Source of the DNA: Dyadobacter frigoris
GTDB lineage: Bacteria > Bacteroidota > Bacteroidia > Cytophagales > Spirosomataceae
Length of the DNA stretch: 64,000 bases
Reading direction: 5' to 3'
Assembly: GCF_005280585.1 (NCBI RefSeq)
Contig: NZ_SZVO01000012.1
Coordinates: 186,001-250,000, forward strand
Each line of letters begins with the position of its first letter. Position 1 is the first letter of the stretch. A program made the position numbers and the translations under genes. This document shows, piece after piece, positions 53,686 to 62,010 of the stretch. The notes beneath the pieces are model-generated. The model saw only the letters and a program-made list of their open reading frames with translations, searched no databases and had not been told where the DNA came from.

Positions 53686-53871
53686 TTAATGGCTCAATAA
53701 GCCGGTTTCAGTAAGAAGCTCCAAACCTTCCTTATCAGGCATGGCATTCGCAACTATCAAAGCCCTCACTTTTGTTTTTTGCTCTAATGGTAAAGCAATA
53801 ATCTTAGCATCTATCTGCTCATTTGATAGACCTGTACTCGATTTTATGGCGTGAACAACTGGGTTAATCAT
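53686..53871 (-). CDS. Small phage-module protein, 61 residues
   Basis: A short soluble protein with a helical look (AIKSSTGLSNEQIDAKIIAL, then KTKVRALIVANAMPDKEG). No family recognised. It is the last gene before the terminator, one base apart from the preceding gene's stop codon, so it is part of the tail operon. Genes in this position often encode fibre-assembly helpers or small lysis factors, but nothing here shows either. Confidence 0.55.
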   Translation of the reverse strand: MINPVVHAIKSSTGLSNEQIDAKIIALPLEQKTKVRALIVANAMPDKEGLELLTETGLLSH

Positions 53872-53872
53872 A

Positions 53873-54232
53873 TCAGTTCTTAGATTTAAAAAAGTCGGAA
53901 ATCTGGTAAAAATATCGGGTCAAAAAACTTGTGGTTTCAACCCTTTTTTGTATATTTATACTGGGGATTTGTTGACCAATGCACGTCAGCGTGCTATCTA
54001 CAACGGCCACATAAATCCATCCAGGCACATTCAGAACAGGCGGCAACTTAGGCCCCAAAACCCGGATCACATCCCGATTTTCAAACACCAGTGCTTCAAG
54101 CTCTGGACTTACCCGAACCAATCCACGGTGCATATTCTTGATGGAATAATGGTTTTTGTGATACTCTTGAACAGTCGGCATTGCTGACAACTGTCCATCA
54201 AGATTCACAATAAGAACATGCGTAAAACTCAT
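53873..54232 (-). CDS. Phage-module hypothetical protein, 119 residues
   Basis: Soluble, beta-rich in the first 90 residues (THVLIVNLDGQLSAMPTV; LVRVSPELEALVFENRDVI; GWIYVAVVDSTLTCIG), then a basic helical tail (TRYFYQISDFFKSKN). The start ATG overlaps the preceding stop (ATGA), which supports the start and operon membership. No family recognised. The position behind the fibre genes suggests a fibre-tip or assembly protein. Confidence 0.6.
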   Translation of the reverse strand: MSFTHVLIVNLDGQLSAMPTVQEYHKNHYSIKNMHRGLVRVSPELEALVFENRDVIRVLGPKLPPVLNVPGWIYVAVVDSTLTCIGQQIPSINIQKRVETTSFLTRYFYQISDFFKSKN

Positions 54233-54795
54233 GTTAGTGAGATTTTTGGAGTAACAGCAAACGTAACGCTTGCCAATTTATTTGTAACCCTGGTATCCCC
54301 CGGAACGGTGAAGGTATAAGGGATGACACTAATGTCAGTCACCAACGCTCTTACACCGGCAGGCAAAGACAAATAAGCTTTCATACTTACAGCCGGTGCA
54401 AATGTTCCAGGCAGAATCCCGGTTCCCACAGCATTCCAGTTAAATGTGGCCGTCTGCTCATCCCAAATAACTGGAACACTGGCAGGACGCCCAGTTACTT
54501 TATCCCAAGTTATTCCCGTTCCACTGGCGGCATCAATCATCGCCTTTAAATTTCCAGTGTCTGGAAACCCTGTAAAAGCTTTTAAAACATCGCCAAGCGT
54601 ATCAATCGCACCTGGGGTTTCTGCTCTCAAAGCAGTATTAAAGGTATTTATCCGCAAGTCAATAGCAGAGTTATTAACAGTTTCAAGGTCATCCTTGTGA
54701 ACGTAACTGTCAAAAACGTCACCAAAATCCGTGTCTTTCGGCTTTTTCAATAAACCAAAAGCAGCTTTCAAATAAGCTATCGTTCGCTTTGCCAT
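54229..54795 (-). CDS. Phage-module protein downstream of the fibre, 188 residues
   Basis: Start MAKRTIAYLKAAFGLLKKPK at 54795, two bases after the fibre stop; an ATG at 54852 lies inside the fibre gene. The N-terminal 60 residues look helical (FGDVFDSYVHKDDLETVNN), the middle has GNLKAMIDAASGTGITWD, and the rest is beta-rich (ATFNWNAVGTGILPG; FTVPGDTRVTNKLASVTFAV). This resembles collar or tip proteins of fibres, such as head-fibre or fibre-associated proteins, without a clear family match. Confidence 0.6.
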   Translation of the reverse strand: MAKRTIAYLKAAFGLLKKPKDTDFGDVFDSYVHKDDLETVNNSAIDLRINTFNTALRAETPGAIDTLGDVLKAFTGFPDTGNLKAMIDAASGTGITWDKVTGRPASVPVIWDEQTATFNWNAVGTGILPGTFAPAVSMKAYLSLPAGVRALVTDISVIPYTFTVPGDTRVTNKLASVTFAVTPKISLT

Positions 54796-54797
54796 AA

Positions 54798-57700
54798 CTA
54801 AATATTTCGTATTTGTGATAGTGCCATATTGGATGACACCGTTCCAGTCCATATAACAGCGGGATCAACCGGGCTTACAATTTCAATGGAATGAGAAGCA
54901 CCACCGCCGTATTGATTAAGCCAATAGTATGCAATTTTACCTGACTTGCGTCTTGAAAATACATAGCCACGTCTTTGATCTTTTGCGTCAATTATTTCAT
55001 CCATTCCGGTGTTAGAAGGAGTGATCCAGGCACCGCCATCTAAACGGTACTTCAAAAAGGCATCCGTTCCCCCTTCAACTTCCTTCCATAGGTCAGCAAA
55101 ATGCTTGACACCCAGATTATATATATCTGCAAGACCTGTGTAAGGGTAATAACCACTTCTACCAAAGTGAGGCATTGGAGCCAGTTCCGTACTTCCGGTT
55201 GGAAAGAACATCGGACTTTGTGCATATTCCGCGAATATTTCACGATGACTAGACTTAGACGCGCCTCCCCATTCAAGTGTTAAATTTCCGTGAATGTGTC
55301 CTAAATGACCTAAATTAAATGTATCAGCAGGACAAATAGGAACCTTACCTGATTGATAATAAGTACCGTCTGGGTAGTTAACATTCTGGTGATTGTTTGG
55401 TCTCCATTCATGTACCAAAAAGGCGAAAATAGCCGACTTCTTACCATACTTTTTAGTCGCACCCATCAGGTAAACCGTGTCATACATAACAGATTCCTTA
55501 TCAGGTGCACCTAAATAAACAGCGTGGGCTATTGTATTTGTAGCCGCCAATGTACCACCTGGCTGAAAACCAGTTGCAGGCCAATCCGTTACAGGTCTGT
55601 TATAGGCAGCTTTCTGATCACTTGCAGATAGCCTACCCAAATAAAACATATCCGGATAACCAATATGAAAGTAATTATGGCACATGTACCACGAAATTCC
55701 CCTGTTAGTAAACCGAGCGGTCAAACGTTCAGCACATCTAGTATAGAACCAACCCCACATCGGCCAGTGCGACGATATAGCAGGCCAGTTTTCCTCCGTT
55801 TCACCAATATGACAAGCATGGTCTACAACTGGGGAAATATTCGCCTTACCAATTGAATCGGCTTCATTAAGTGGGCCATTAGGCCAAACTTGCAGATTGT
55901 AAATAAATGGCCAACCCTGACCAGGAGGATTACTTACCCACTGTTCAGGTATACTTTCGTTACGAGGCATCGACCAAATAACATTATTCAACGGCACATC
56001 ACTGTAAGTTATTCCGGCGTCTCTTTGTGCGGGAATAACAGTTGCATAATCAGCGTTTCCCCAATCAAGCTGACCGTTTGGAATGTGCGTTGCTCCTTTG
56101 GCCAGAATCTGGGCAATTGTATAAACACCTCTTTGGACAATCCACGCGTGATCCGTTGGCAATTGAATTGCCGGTGCAATATCCAGATACTGAACATTAC
56201 CTACTGCCGGGTCAAATGTATCAGGAATAGGATTGACAAATCCGTCATACGTCCCACCAATGAAAATAATACTGGTTTGAGCAATACTATTATTGTATGA
56301 GAACCCCGGACTGGCGTCTTCATGGATAGTAATCCCATTTGAATCAGCCCAATCCCAAAGACCGTTATAACCATCCTTCAAAATCCCTTTTAAGATCCTA
56401 ACCGGTGAATTGGAATTATAAACATAGCCGTCAAGCTGATTTACATCCAGTGTATTTTCACCTGCAATTCTGTAACGGAATTTGTGGCCAGGAGGGCAAG
56501 GATAGTTTGAAACATCATAAAACCTCCAATTCTTATCACTTCCAGTAATTGTAATTTTGATGTGATATGGCAAAGAATGACTTAATACCTTGGCAACCAC
56601 AGCCCCGCCGCTTCCGGCATCCAATACCTGTAATGTGTAAGAAAGAGCACCAACTGTAACCAGATAATTACCCGCAACAGCAGGTGTGATAGTCAAAGAG
56701 TTGCCGATTGTAAACGCATAATTCTGATCATATAAAACCGCATTGGTAGCAGTATTTTTAACCTTTACTGCCTGTGTTTCCGCTGTTTTAATCCGGATCA
56801 GAATATTATTGACACCGCCTGCATTTGTATACTTTGGATACCCGGTTTCAAACGCTAACGGTGTACCTACGATTACGAAAGGTTTAGAAGAAATCCCAGT
56901 TCCTTTACAGCTTGTAGCCTCAATTTCTATCGTTCTTGAACCCGCCGTCAAAGCAGCATAAACAAATGTAAAAGTATCAGAATTAAAGAACTGGATCAGT
57001 TTTGTAGGCTTAGCAGCTTCAATTCTATCCGCATCCGTGGCAAGTGGTTCATACACCATTTCTGCATTTCTGACAGTAGTAGACCCTTCCTTAATTCTGA
57101 TATTGAATCTAAAAACTGATGACGCAGCAAATTGTCCAACCATGAAAGTTTCGGTTGCCTGAAAAATTGATCCAAGCGTTGGACTTAATGCACAAGCAGG
57201 CAAGTTGACTGTATCGACCAATGAAATATCTGTCGGAGGATATACATGACTTGCACTCGTAGTGGTAAATTTCTTCTGGAACACTACCGAAGGACTGGCC
57301 GTTCTTCTCACATAAATGTAATATTCACGTGATCTGATAATGCCGCCAGAACCTAACACAGTAGGATTATAACGCGCAAGTTCTGAATAGTTTGGCTGAG
57401 CGAATTGCGATTCTCCACCATCCACCCAGGTATTACTATCACCCCATACACCGCTGGGCTGAGCACCACTTACAGCCTCAATTCTTGACTGAACATCTTC
57501 TGTTGCATCAAAATAAAAGGTGCATTCAAGTGTATCAACGTCATGTGTATAAGCTATTTTATTAAGCCAGGCAGGCTTATCAGTCACCAAAGCCGGTGAA
57601 ACTTCTATATACTGAATTAAATCTCCAACCTGGATCGAATATGTCCCAGGGGAAGTGACAAGGTAATTGACATTTTCTTGTGCCTGGTATTCCCTAACAT

Positions 57701-58220
57701 TATTAAATAGAACAGAAGATCCGAATTTCAAAATGGTTTGAGCCGATTTTGATTGATTCAAGGCATAACGAATATTGAAATTTCCACCACCGTTATCAAT
57801 GACAACCGGGCCATAATACCACGCCAAAGGTGTTACAGGAACATTCCCACCGCCCCAAGAAATGGAATCAACCACTTCATAACGTTTCGATTTAAGCCGG
57901 TAGCGCTCGATATATCTCACAACATCGCCACGCTGTTCAACTGTCAAAGTTGAAGGTATCAAAACACGGAAATCAATCAGGCTGCCGGTTCCATCCGTTA
58001 CCCGGATATTACCATCAATGTAGCTTTGCAGAATATATTCCAACACTGCCACTTGTCCCGGAGTTCCAAGGTCAAACTGGCTATCATATTCGTACTTATT
58101 CAGTGAATTGATAACACCATTTATCGGAGAAAAAAGAGCAGTGGCTAGTGCAATATGCACCGGCTTACGTTTGTTTGGCGGCAACTCTTGCTGCACAAAT
58201 TTTTCAATATCTATCAGCAT
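54798..58220 (-). CDS. Giant tail fibre / receptor-binding protein, 1140 residues
   Basis: The largest gene of the module. Its start shares TAATG with the stop of the baseplate J gene. The first 120 residues (MLIDIEKFVQQELPPNKRKP; VAVLEYILQSYIDGNIRV) occupy the place where Mu/P2 phages have gpI, so they may attach to the baseplate. Residues about 140-600 hold several Ig-like beta units (PAVAGNYLVTVGALSYTLQV; SPGTYSIQVGDLIQYIEVSP). Residues about 620-1140 are rich in Trp, His and Gly (ISSHWPMWGWFYTRCAE; WYMCHNYFHIGYPDMFYLG; LTLEWGGASKSSHREIF) and look like a carbohydrate-binding or hydrolase-like domain that I cannot name. It should determine host binding. Confidence 0.7.
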   Translation of the reverse strand: MLIDIEKFVQQELPPNKRKPVHIALATALFSPINGVINSLNKYEYDSQFDLGTPGQVAVLEYILQSYIDGNIRVTDGTGSLIDFRVLIPSTLTVEQRGDVVRYIERYRLKSKRYEVVDSISWGGGNVPVTPLAWYYGPVVIDNGGGNFNIRYALNQSKSAQTILKFGSSVLFNNVREYQAQENVNYLVTSPGTYSIQVGDLIQYIEVSPALVTDKPAWLNKIAYTHDVDTLECTFYFDATEDVQSRIEAVSGAQPSGVWGDSNTWVDGGESQFAQPNYSELARYNPTVLGSGGIIRSREYYIYVRRTASPSVVFQKKFTTTSASHVYPPTDISLVDTVNLPACALSPTLGSIFQATETFMVGQFAASSVFRFNIRIKEGSTTVRNAEMVYEPLATDADRIEAAKPTKLIQFFNSDTFTFVYAALTAGSRTIEIEATSCKGTGISSKPFVIVGTPLAFETGYPKYTNAGGVNNILIRIKTAETQAVKVKNTATNAVLYDQNYAFTIGNSLTITPAVAGNYLVTVGALSYTLQVLDAGSGGAVVAKVLSHSLPYHIKITITGSDKNWRFYDVSNYPCPPGHKFRYRIAGENTLDVNQLDGYVYNSNSPVRILKGILKDGYNGLWDWADSNGITIHEDASPGFSYNNSIAQTSIIFIGGTYDGFVNPIPDTFDPAVGNVQYLDIAPAIQLPTDHAWIVQRGVYTIAQILAKGATHIPNGQLDWGNADYATVIPAQRDAGITYSDVPLNNVIWSMPRNESIPEQWVSNPPGQGWPFIYNLQVWPNGPLNEADSIGKANISPVVDHACHIGETEENWPAISSHWPMWGWFYTRCAERLTARFTNRGISWYMCHNYFHIGYPDMFYLGRLSASDQKAAYNRPVTDWPATGFQPGGTLAATNTIAHAVYLGAPDKESVMYDTVYLMGATKKYGKKSAIFAFLVHEWRPNNHQNVNYPDGTYYQSGKVPICPADTFNLGHLGHIHGNLTLEWGGASKSSHREIFAEYAQSPMFFPTGSTELAPMPHFGRSGYYPYTGLADIYNLGVKHFADLWKEVEGGTDAFLKYRLDGGAWITPSNTGMDEIIDAKDQRRGYVFSRRKSGKIAYYWLNQYGGGASHSIEIVSPVDPAVIWTGTVSSNMALSQIRNI

Positions 58221-59023
58221 CAGTTAATGTAGGTAAATAGTGAATCATTGTGCAAAAGAGCATGACCGGCCAGACTGACGGTTTCGCGTTGATATGCTAC
58301 CCAAGTAACTGAAACAGGGCGTTTCGTAAAGCTGCCGGTAATCGTAAAATCTAGTACCCCTTTGACTGCCTGAACAGCATCAGTAAGGGCTGTATTGCTT
58401 ATAACAGAAGTATATGGAAGCGAACGTAAATAAACCGCAATTGCATCCTGAACGGGCGCTTTTGTTGTATCCGAAAGTAAAAGACCATTGGAACCAATGA
58501 CCTGTTTATCTACTTTGACGGTTACTATAAGTTTTAAATCATCTGCTTCCAGGCTGCTGACGTCTGCAAGTACACCGGCATACTTTACTTTGCTGACATA
58601 CTCTTTAAGTGCTGTCAGCTCGTCCGTTGTCAAAGGGACTGAGTTTGCCTTTATCGCTTTAATGGCCAATCGCCCGGTCACCGTATCTTCGGTTACAGCG
58701 GATTGAAAGACAATCCGTTTTGATTCATCAATCGTATCATAGGTTACCCGACCATTCAAGATGCTAACCGGATCACCAAACTGAAAAGATTTCACCTGGT
58801 CTACATACCAGGGTAAAGAGCCAATGCTTGTACTGGCAATTTGTAGATCAACCTTAGCCTGGAATGAATCATAGGAAGATTCAACCAACAAGACCAGGTG
58901 TGCCCACATATTACGTAATGTTGTCCAAAATGATACATCACTGGTACTATCCAACGCGTCCAACTGCGAAAATTGAACCTTTGTTACATCAATGTCCGCT
59001 TTTATCTCATCCAAAGTCCTCAT
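58220..59023 (-). CDS. Baseplate J-like protein
   Basis: 267 residues. It resembles P2 gpJ / Mu gp47: a helical start (IKADIDVTKVQFSQLDAL), middle region AVTEDTVTGRLAIKAIKANS, and the characteristic LTTDELTALKEYVSKVKYAG followed by VKVDKQVIGSNGLLLSDTTK, PVQDAIAVYLRSLPY and DAVQAVKGVLDFTI. In contractile tails J joins the wedge protein and sets the outer baseplate. Its ATG overlaps the stop of the LysM/X-like gene by four bases, and its stop overlaps the fibre start. Confidence 0.8.
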   Translation of the reverse strand: MRTLDEIKADIDVTKVQFSQLDALDSTSDVSFWTTLRNMWAHLVLLVESSYDSFQAKVDLQIASTSIGSLPWYVDQVKSFQFGDPVSILNGRVTYDTIDESKRIVFQSAVTEDTVTGRLAIKAIKANSVPLTTDELTALKEYVSKVKYAGVLADVSSLEADDLKLIVTVKVDKQVIGSNGLLLSDTTKAPVQDAIAVYLRSLPYTSVISNTALTDAVQAVKGVLDFTITGSFTKRPVSVTWVAYQRETVSLAGHALLHNDSLFTYIN

Positions 59024-59541
59024 AATGTGTTAATAATTAAGTGTGCTGTTAAATAACCTTCTATTTCAACTAAATAATCTCCATTTTCGACAACGAAAAA
59101 CCCACGTGCCCGACCGAAAGAATCCAGATATTCAAGGATTTGATTTGTTAGTACAGTGCCGGTACTTAGGTTTGTAATCTTGGTTAAAAAATTACCTTCG
59201 TGATCTAGTATAAAGTAGATTCTTTCGTTATCAAGGAAGATCGGTTTTTGCTCAAATTGAATACCTGGAATTAAATACTCGTCAACGCTCCAAAAGCCAA
59301 TCCCTTCCGGTTTATCCAAATTGTCAATTGTGGCAATCGTAGTATAATCGTTCAGGTATACCTTTTGTCTGAGATTAATTGCGTTGTCACGATAAAGCAA
59401 AACCTGACCTTCATAAATCCGGTCAACCGGTCCATTTAAACCATTATCAATAATCAGGAAAGCAACGCCGGTCACATCACCATAAACGATTATAGCAACA
59501 TCAAAAAGGCTTTGACCTGGTGTAACTATGTACTTTTTCAT
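59020..59541 (-). CDS. LysM/gpX-like tail protein
   Basis: 173 residues. The first 50 residues have the LysM-like pattern of tail protein X (YIVTPGQSLFDVAIIVYGD, then IDNGLNGPVDRIYEGQVLLY). The rest is beta-rich (FEQKPIFLDNERIYFILDHE; FFVVENGDYLVEIEGYL) and is an extension beyond the 60-70 residues of P2 gpX. The protein probably holds the tube or spike in the baseplate hub. It overlaps both neighbours by ATGA. Confidence 0.65.
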   Translation of the reverse strand: MKKYIVTPGQSLFDVAIIVYGDVTGVAFLIIDNGLNGPVDRIYEGQVLLYRDNAINLRQKVYLNDYTTIATIDNLDKPEGIGFWSVDEYLIPGIQFEQKPIFLDNERIYFILDHEGNFLTKITNLSTGTVLTNQILEYLDSFGRARGFFVVENGDYLVEIEGYLTAHLIINTL

Positions 59542-59828
59542 TCCTGGTATTTTGCTTCAATTTTAATCCCATCAGTGCCGATTGCTACACTGTCAACCGT
59601 CATTCCATCCCGTTCTAGTTCCTGACTTATTGCACGGACTAACCCAGGAGCCGTCCCGTTTTCATTTACATAACTTTGTAAATTCACACCGAGTGACGGT
59701 GAATGTTTCCACCATCCTTTTGCCGACAAAATGATATCTGATTGATGCTGTAATGTACTTTCAGTTACAGCAAAATCACTACCTGATATAACCAGGTCCC
59801 CGTTTTCATCTAATTGAAAATCTGTCAT
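59538..59828 (-). CDS. gp25-like baseplate wedge protein (gpW/GPW family)
   Basis: 96 residues, the usual length of the gp25-like lysozyme-fold family. Visible features are FQLDENGDLVISGSDFAV, SDIILSAKGWWKHSPSLGVN, AISQELERDGMTVDSVAI. The protein starts the wedge and primes sheath polymerisation in contractile tails, which is the main evidence that this module has a contractile tail. ATGA overlaps on both sides. Confidence 0.75.
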   Translation of the reverse strand: MTDFQLDENGDLVISGSDFAVTESTLQHQSDIILSAKGWWKHSPSLGVNLQSYVNENGTAPGLVRAISQELERDGMTVDSVAIGTDGIKIEAKYQE

Positions 59829-60418
59829 GATAGCAGTAAAGGATATTTTGATTTTAAAGCAGTAAGAGAAGCAAGGGTATCCGGAAACAAAGCCGTACTT
59901 GGCCCTTGTGCCGTAACAACTTTGAAGTTTTGCAATAGTGAAGTCAGGTCGTCAAAAAGCTCTTTCAGCGTAACGCTGCCGTTTGTGATTGAAACCAGAT
60001 TGTTTGATAAACTAATTTCGGTTTGATCCTGTGAAATAGATATTTCACTTGCACTTAGCGCCACTGAACTGCTACCGTTGACCAGGTTAACCTGATCTTT
60101 ATCAAAATTGATCAGCGTATTTCCACAAAGAATTTCACCGCCGTCCAATTCTCCGTATTGCACCAGGTACATATCTGAAACTTCGTTATTAACCGCCCCA
60201 ACTAAAACGACACTTCCCACCCTGGGACGAAGTTTAATCCATTCACTGCCGTCTTCTTCCGCAACGAGTGTGACATTATCAACTTCCAGATCGGAACCAA
60301 ACAATGTGACGGTGCATCTGTTGTGATCGTCAATACTTTTGACCACCGCACGATAGACCTGAATAGCTGACTTAGGATTCAGGAATAAATCTAAAAGCTG
60401 CTGCCTTTTATTGCTCAC
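59825..60418 (-). CDS. Baseplate spike protein, gpV-like
   Basis: 197 residues. A short helical start (QQLLDLFLNPKSAIQVYR) leads into an OB-fold (AVVKSIDDHNRCTVTLFGSD; LRPRVGSVVLVGAVNNEVSD) and a beta-helical repeat stretch (VNLVNGSSSVALSASEISIS; EISLSNNLVSITNGSVTL), as in P2 gpV / Mu gp45. The C-terminal extension (about 150-197) is not the pointed iron-binding tip seen in P2. It would puncture the target envelope. It is 54 bases from the gpD-like gene and overlaps the wedge gene. Confidence 0.75.
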   Translation of the reverse strand: MSNKRQQLLDLFLNPKSAIQVYRAVVKSIDDHNRCTVTLFGSDLEVDNVTLVAEEDGSEWIKLRPRVGSVVLVGAVNNEVSDMYLVQYGELDGGEILCGNTLINFDKDQVNLVNGSSSVALSASEISISQDQTEISLSNNLVSITNGSVTLKELFDDLTSLLQNFKVVTAQGPSTALFPDTLASLTALKSKYPLLLS

Positions 60419-60472
60419 AAAAAATACAATTTTGACTATTAAATTATGTACAACTTTTGGCCTGAAATTATG

Positions 60473-61513
60473 TCAAACGCTCAGCTTGGCACCTAGTGAC
60501 ACTTTTCGGACGCCTCCATTAGAACCGAATTCCAACTTTGTACCCATGACATAGTAAGTACCTTCCCTTTCTTTATAATCCGGATCACGGACAACAACAG
60601 AATAGCCGGTGGTGCAGTAAGGGATTAACCAACCTTTTATTTCACCACGATAACCGTCATACGTCAGGCTTTTTAATTGCTCTCTTGCAATATTTTCAAG
60701 CGTACCTTTGTCTGAAATAGTAGGGCGCTGTAACGTGATTTTATCCCCGCCATCTTCACCGGCTGAGCCTTCAACCTTGGCACCTTTTACAGTCCGGCCA
60801 ACAACCGTAATTTTTATTTTTGCGTCCTGGGCTCTGACATATTTAAGATCATCTGTTGCCTCGATATTCACGCCAAAATCATAAATCGCGTCACCCGTTT
60901 TCTGTGTGAAGGCTAAATGATAATGCAGCTCATTTCCACGGGCATAAATCATCAATCCTGATTCCTGCCTTAATTTATCCAACACCTCAAATCCGGTAGC
61001 ATTATGAATAGTGAAACTATCCCATTTATAACTGGCGTCAGAAAGATCAGACACCAGGGTAAAAGGGGTTGGAATTTGAGGATTGACCTGATCTAAAACA
61101 TAATTCAGAATTGTCTTAACGGCTACGTTGCGAAAGATGACCGATTTAACCGGCCTGCGAAAGAAAAACACACTTTCTTCACATTCCAAAATCATAGGGC
61201 TATCCGGATAAATCGCTCTTAGATAACCTGAGAATTCAGTTACAAGGTCACCATTGTATCCAAGCCGAACAGTAACAGCATCACCACGCTTAATTTTGTC
61301 CTCGATCTGAATTGCCTTTCCTGCAACCATTGCCGGTACACTGATCCTACATTCATCACTAAGAAGCTCCTGGCTGTTTTCGATGGAAACATTTTCAACG
61401 GCCTGCAATTTGTAATTTCCAATCGTAATTTCGTAATCAAGCTTGTACATAGCTGCTACCTGGTTAATTGTCAGCAGCACGATGAGCGCCGCAAATAGTG
61501 TGAAACGTTTCAT
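60473..61513 (-). CDS. Phage late-control D (gpD)-like tail hub protein with a signal-like N-terminus
   Basis: 346 residues. The body is gpD/gp44-like: MYKLDYEITIGNYKLQ, VEDKIKRGDAVTVRLGY-type strands (IQIEDKIKRGDAVTVRLGYN), AVKTILNYVLDQVNPQIP, FEVLDKLRQESGLMIY, and the typical NIAREQLKSLTYDGYRGEI. It forms the hub that holds the spike. The ATG at 61513 overlaps the previous stop (TAATG), which favours this start, but then residues 1-21 (MKRFTLFAALIVLLTINQVA) look like a signal peptide. An ATG at 61450 would begin exactly where the phage domain begins (MYKLDYEITIG). Confidence 0.75.
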   Translation of the reverse strand: MKRFTLFAALIVLLTINQVAAMYKLDYEITIGNYKLQAVENVSIENSQELLSDECRISVPAMVAGKAIQIEDKIKRGDAVTVRLGYNGDLVTEFSGYLRAIYPDSPMILECEESVFFFRRPVKSVIFRNVAVKTILNYVLDQVNPQIPTPFTLVSDLSDASYKWDSFTIHNATGFEVLDKLRQESGLMIYARGNELHYHLAFTQKTGDAIYDFGVNIEATDDLKYVRAQDAKIKITVVGRTVKGAKVEGSAGEDGGDKITLQRPTISDKGTLENIAREQLKSLTYDGYRGEIKGWLIPYCTTGYSVVVRDPDYKEREGTYYVMGTKLEFGSNGGVRKVSLGAKLSV

Positions 61514-62010
61514 TATTTTTCGATTAAAAGTTGAAAATTCTGATCACTAAAACCACGCAAAACAATTACCTGGTCTTCAATATTTTCCGTTGGTGGAAAC
61601 TCCCAATCCGTGATGGCCATCATTCCGATACCAATAGCATCAAAAAGAGCACATTTAACAGCTACCGACTTCCCAAGGCTACATAAAGCGTTCAAACGGG
61701 AAATAATTTCAGTTGGTAACTCGTCCGGATTTAGATAATCATCGAGCATACAAGTGACAATAATCTCGTAGTCACCCTTTGACCAGTATTCTTTAATGGT
61801 ACCAGAACCACCTCTTTGCTTTGCTACATTTCGAAGAGAAATATTATTGTGTCCTCTTACGGCAACAAGCGGCTCTAACGGTAAAAGTTTTAAGCTTTCA
61901 TTGGTTTCGCCGATATAAAACGGCATTTTCATCTGAACACCTGTTCTAGCTACCGTTGCTTTGTCAATCGGGGGAATTCCACCACCGGGATTTAAAACCA
62001 ATGCACCCAT
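61513..62010 (-). CDS. DUF6046-type tail protein
   Basis: 165 residues. I recognise it as similar to the DUF6046 group found between tape measure and hub in Bacteroidota phages, by LVAVRGHNNISLRNVAKQRG, GTIKEYWSKGDYEIIVTCML, NPDELPTEIISRLNALCS and VIVLRGFSDQNFQLLIE. It takes the place of the DNA circularisation/gp43-like protein in Mu. It starts at the TAATG that closes the tape measure gene. Confidence 0.65.
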   Translation of the reverse strand: MGALVLNPGGGIPPIDKATVARTGVQMKMPFYIGETNESLKLLPLEPLVAVRGHNNISLRNVAKQRGGSGTIKEYWSKGDYEIIVTCMLDDYLNPDELPTEIISRLNALCSLGKSVAVKCALFDAIGIGMMAITDWEFPPTENIEDQVIVLRGFSDQNFQLLIEK

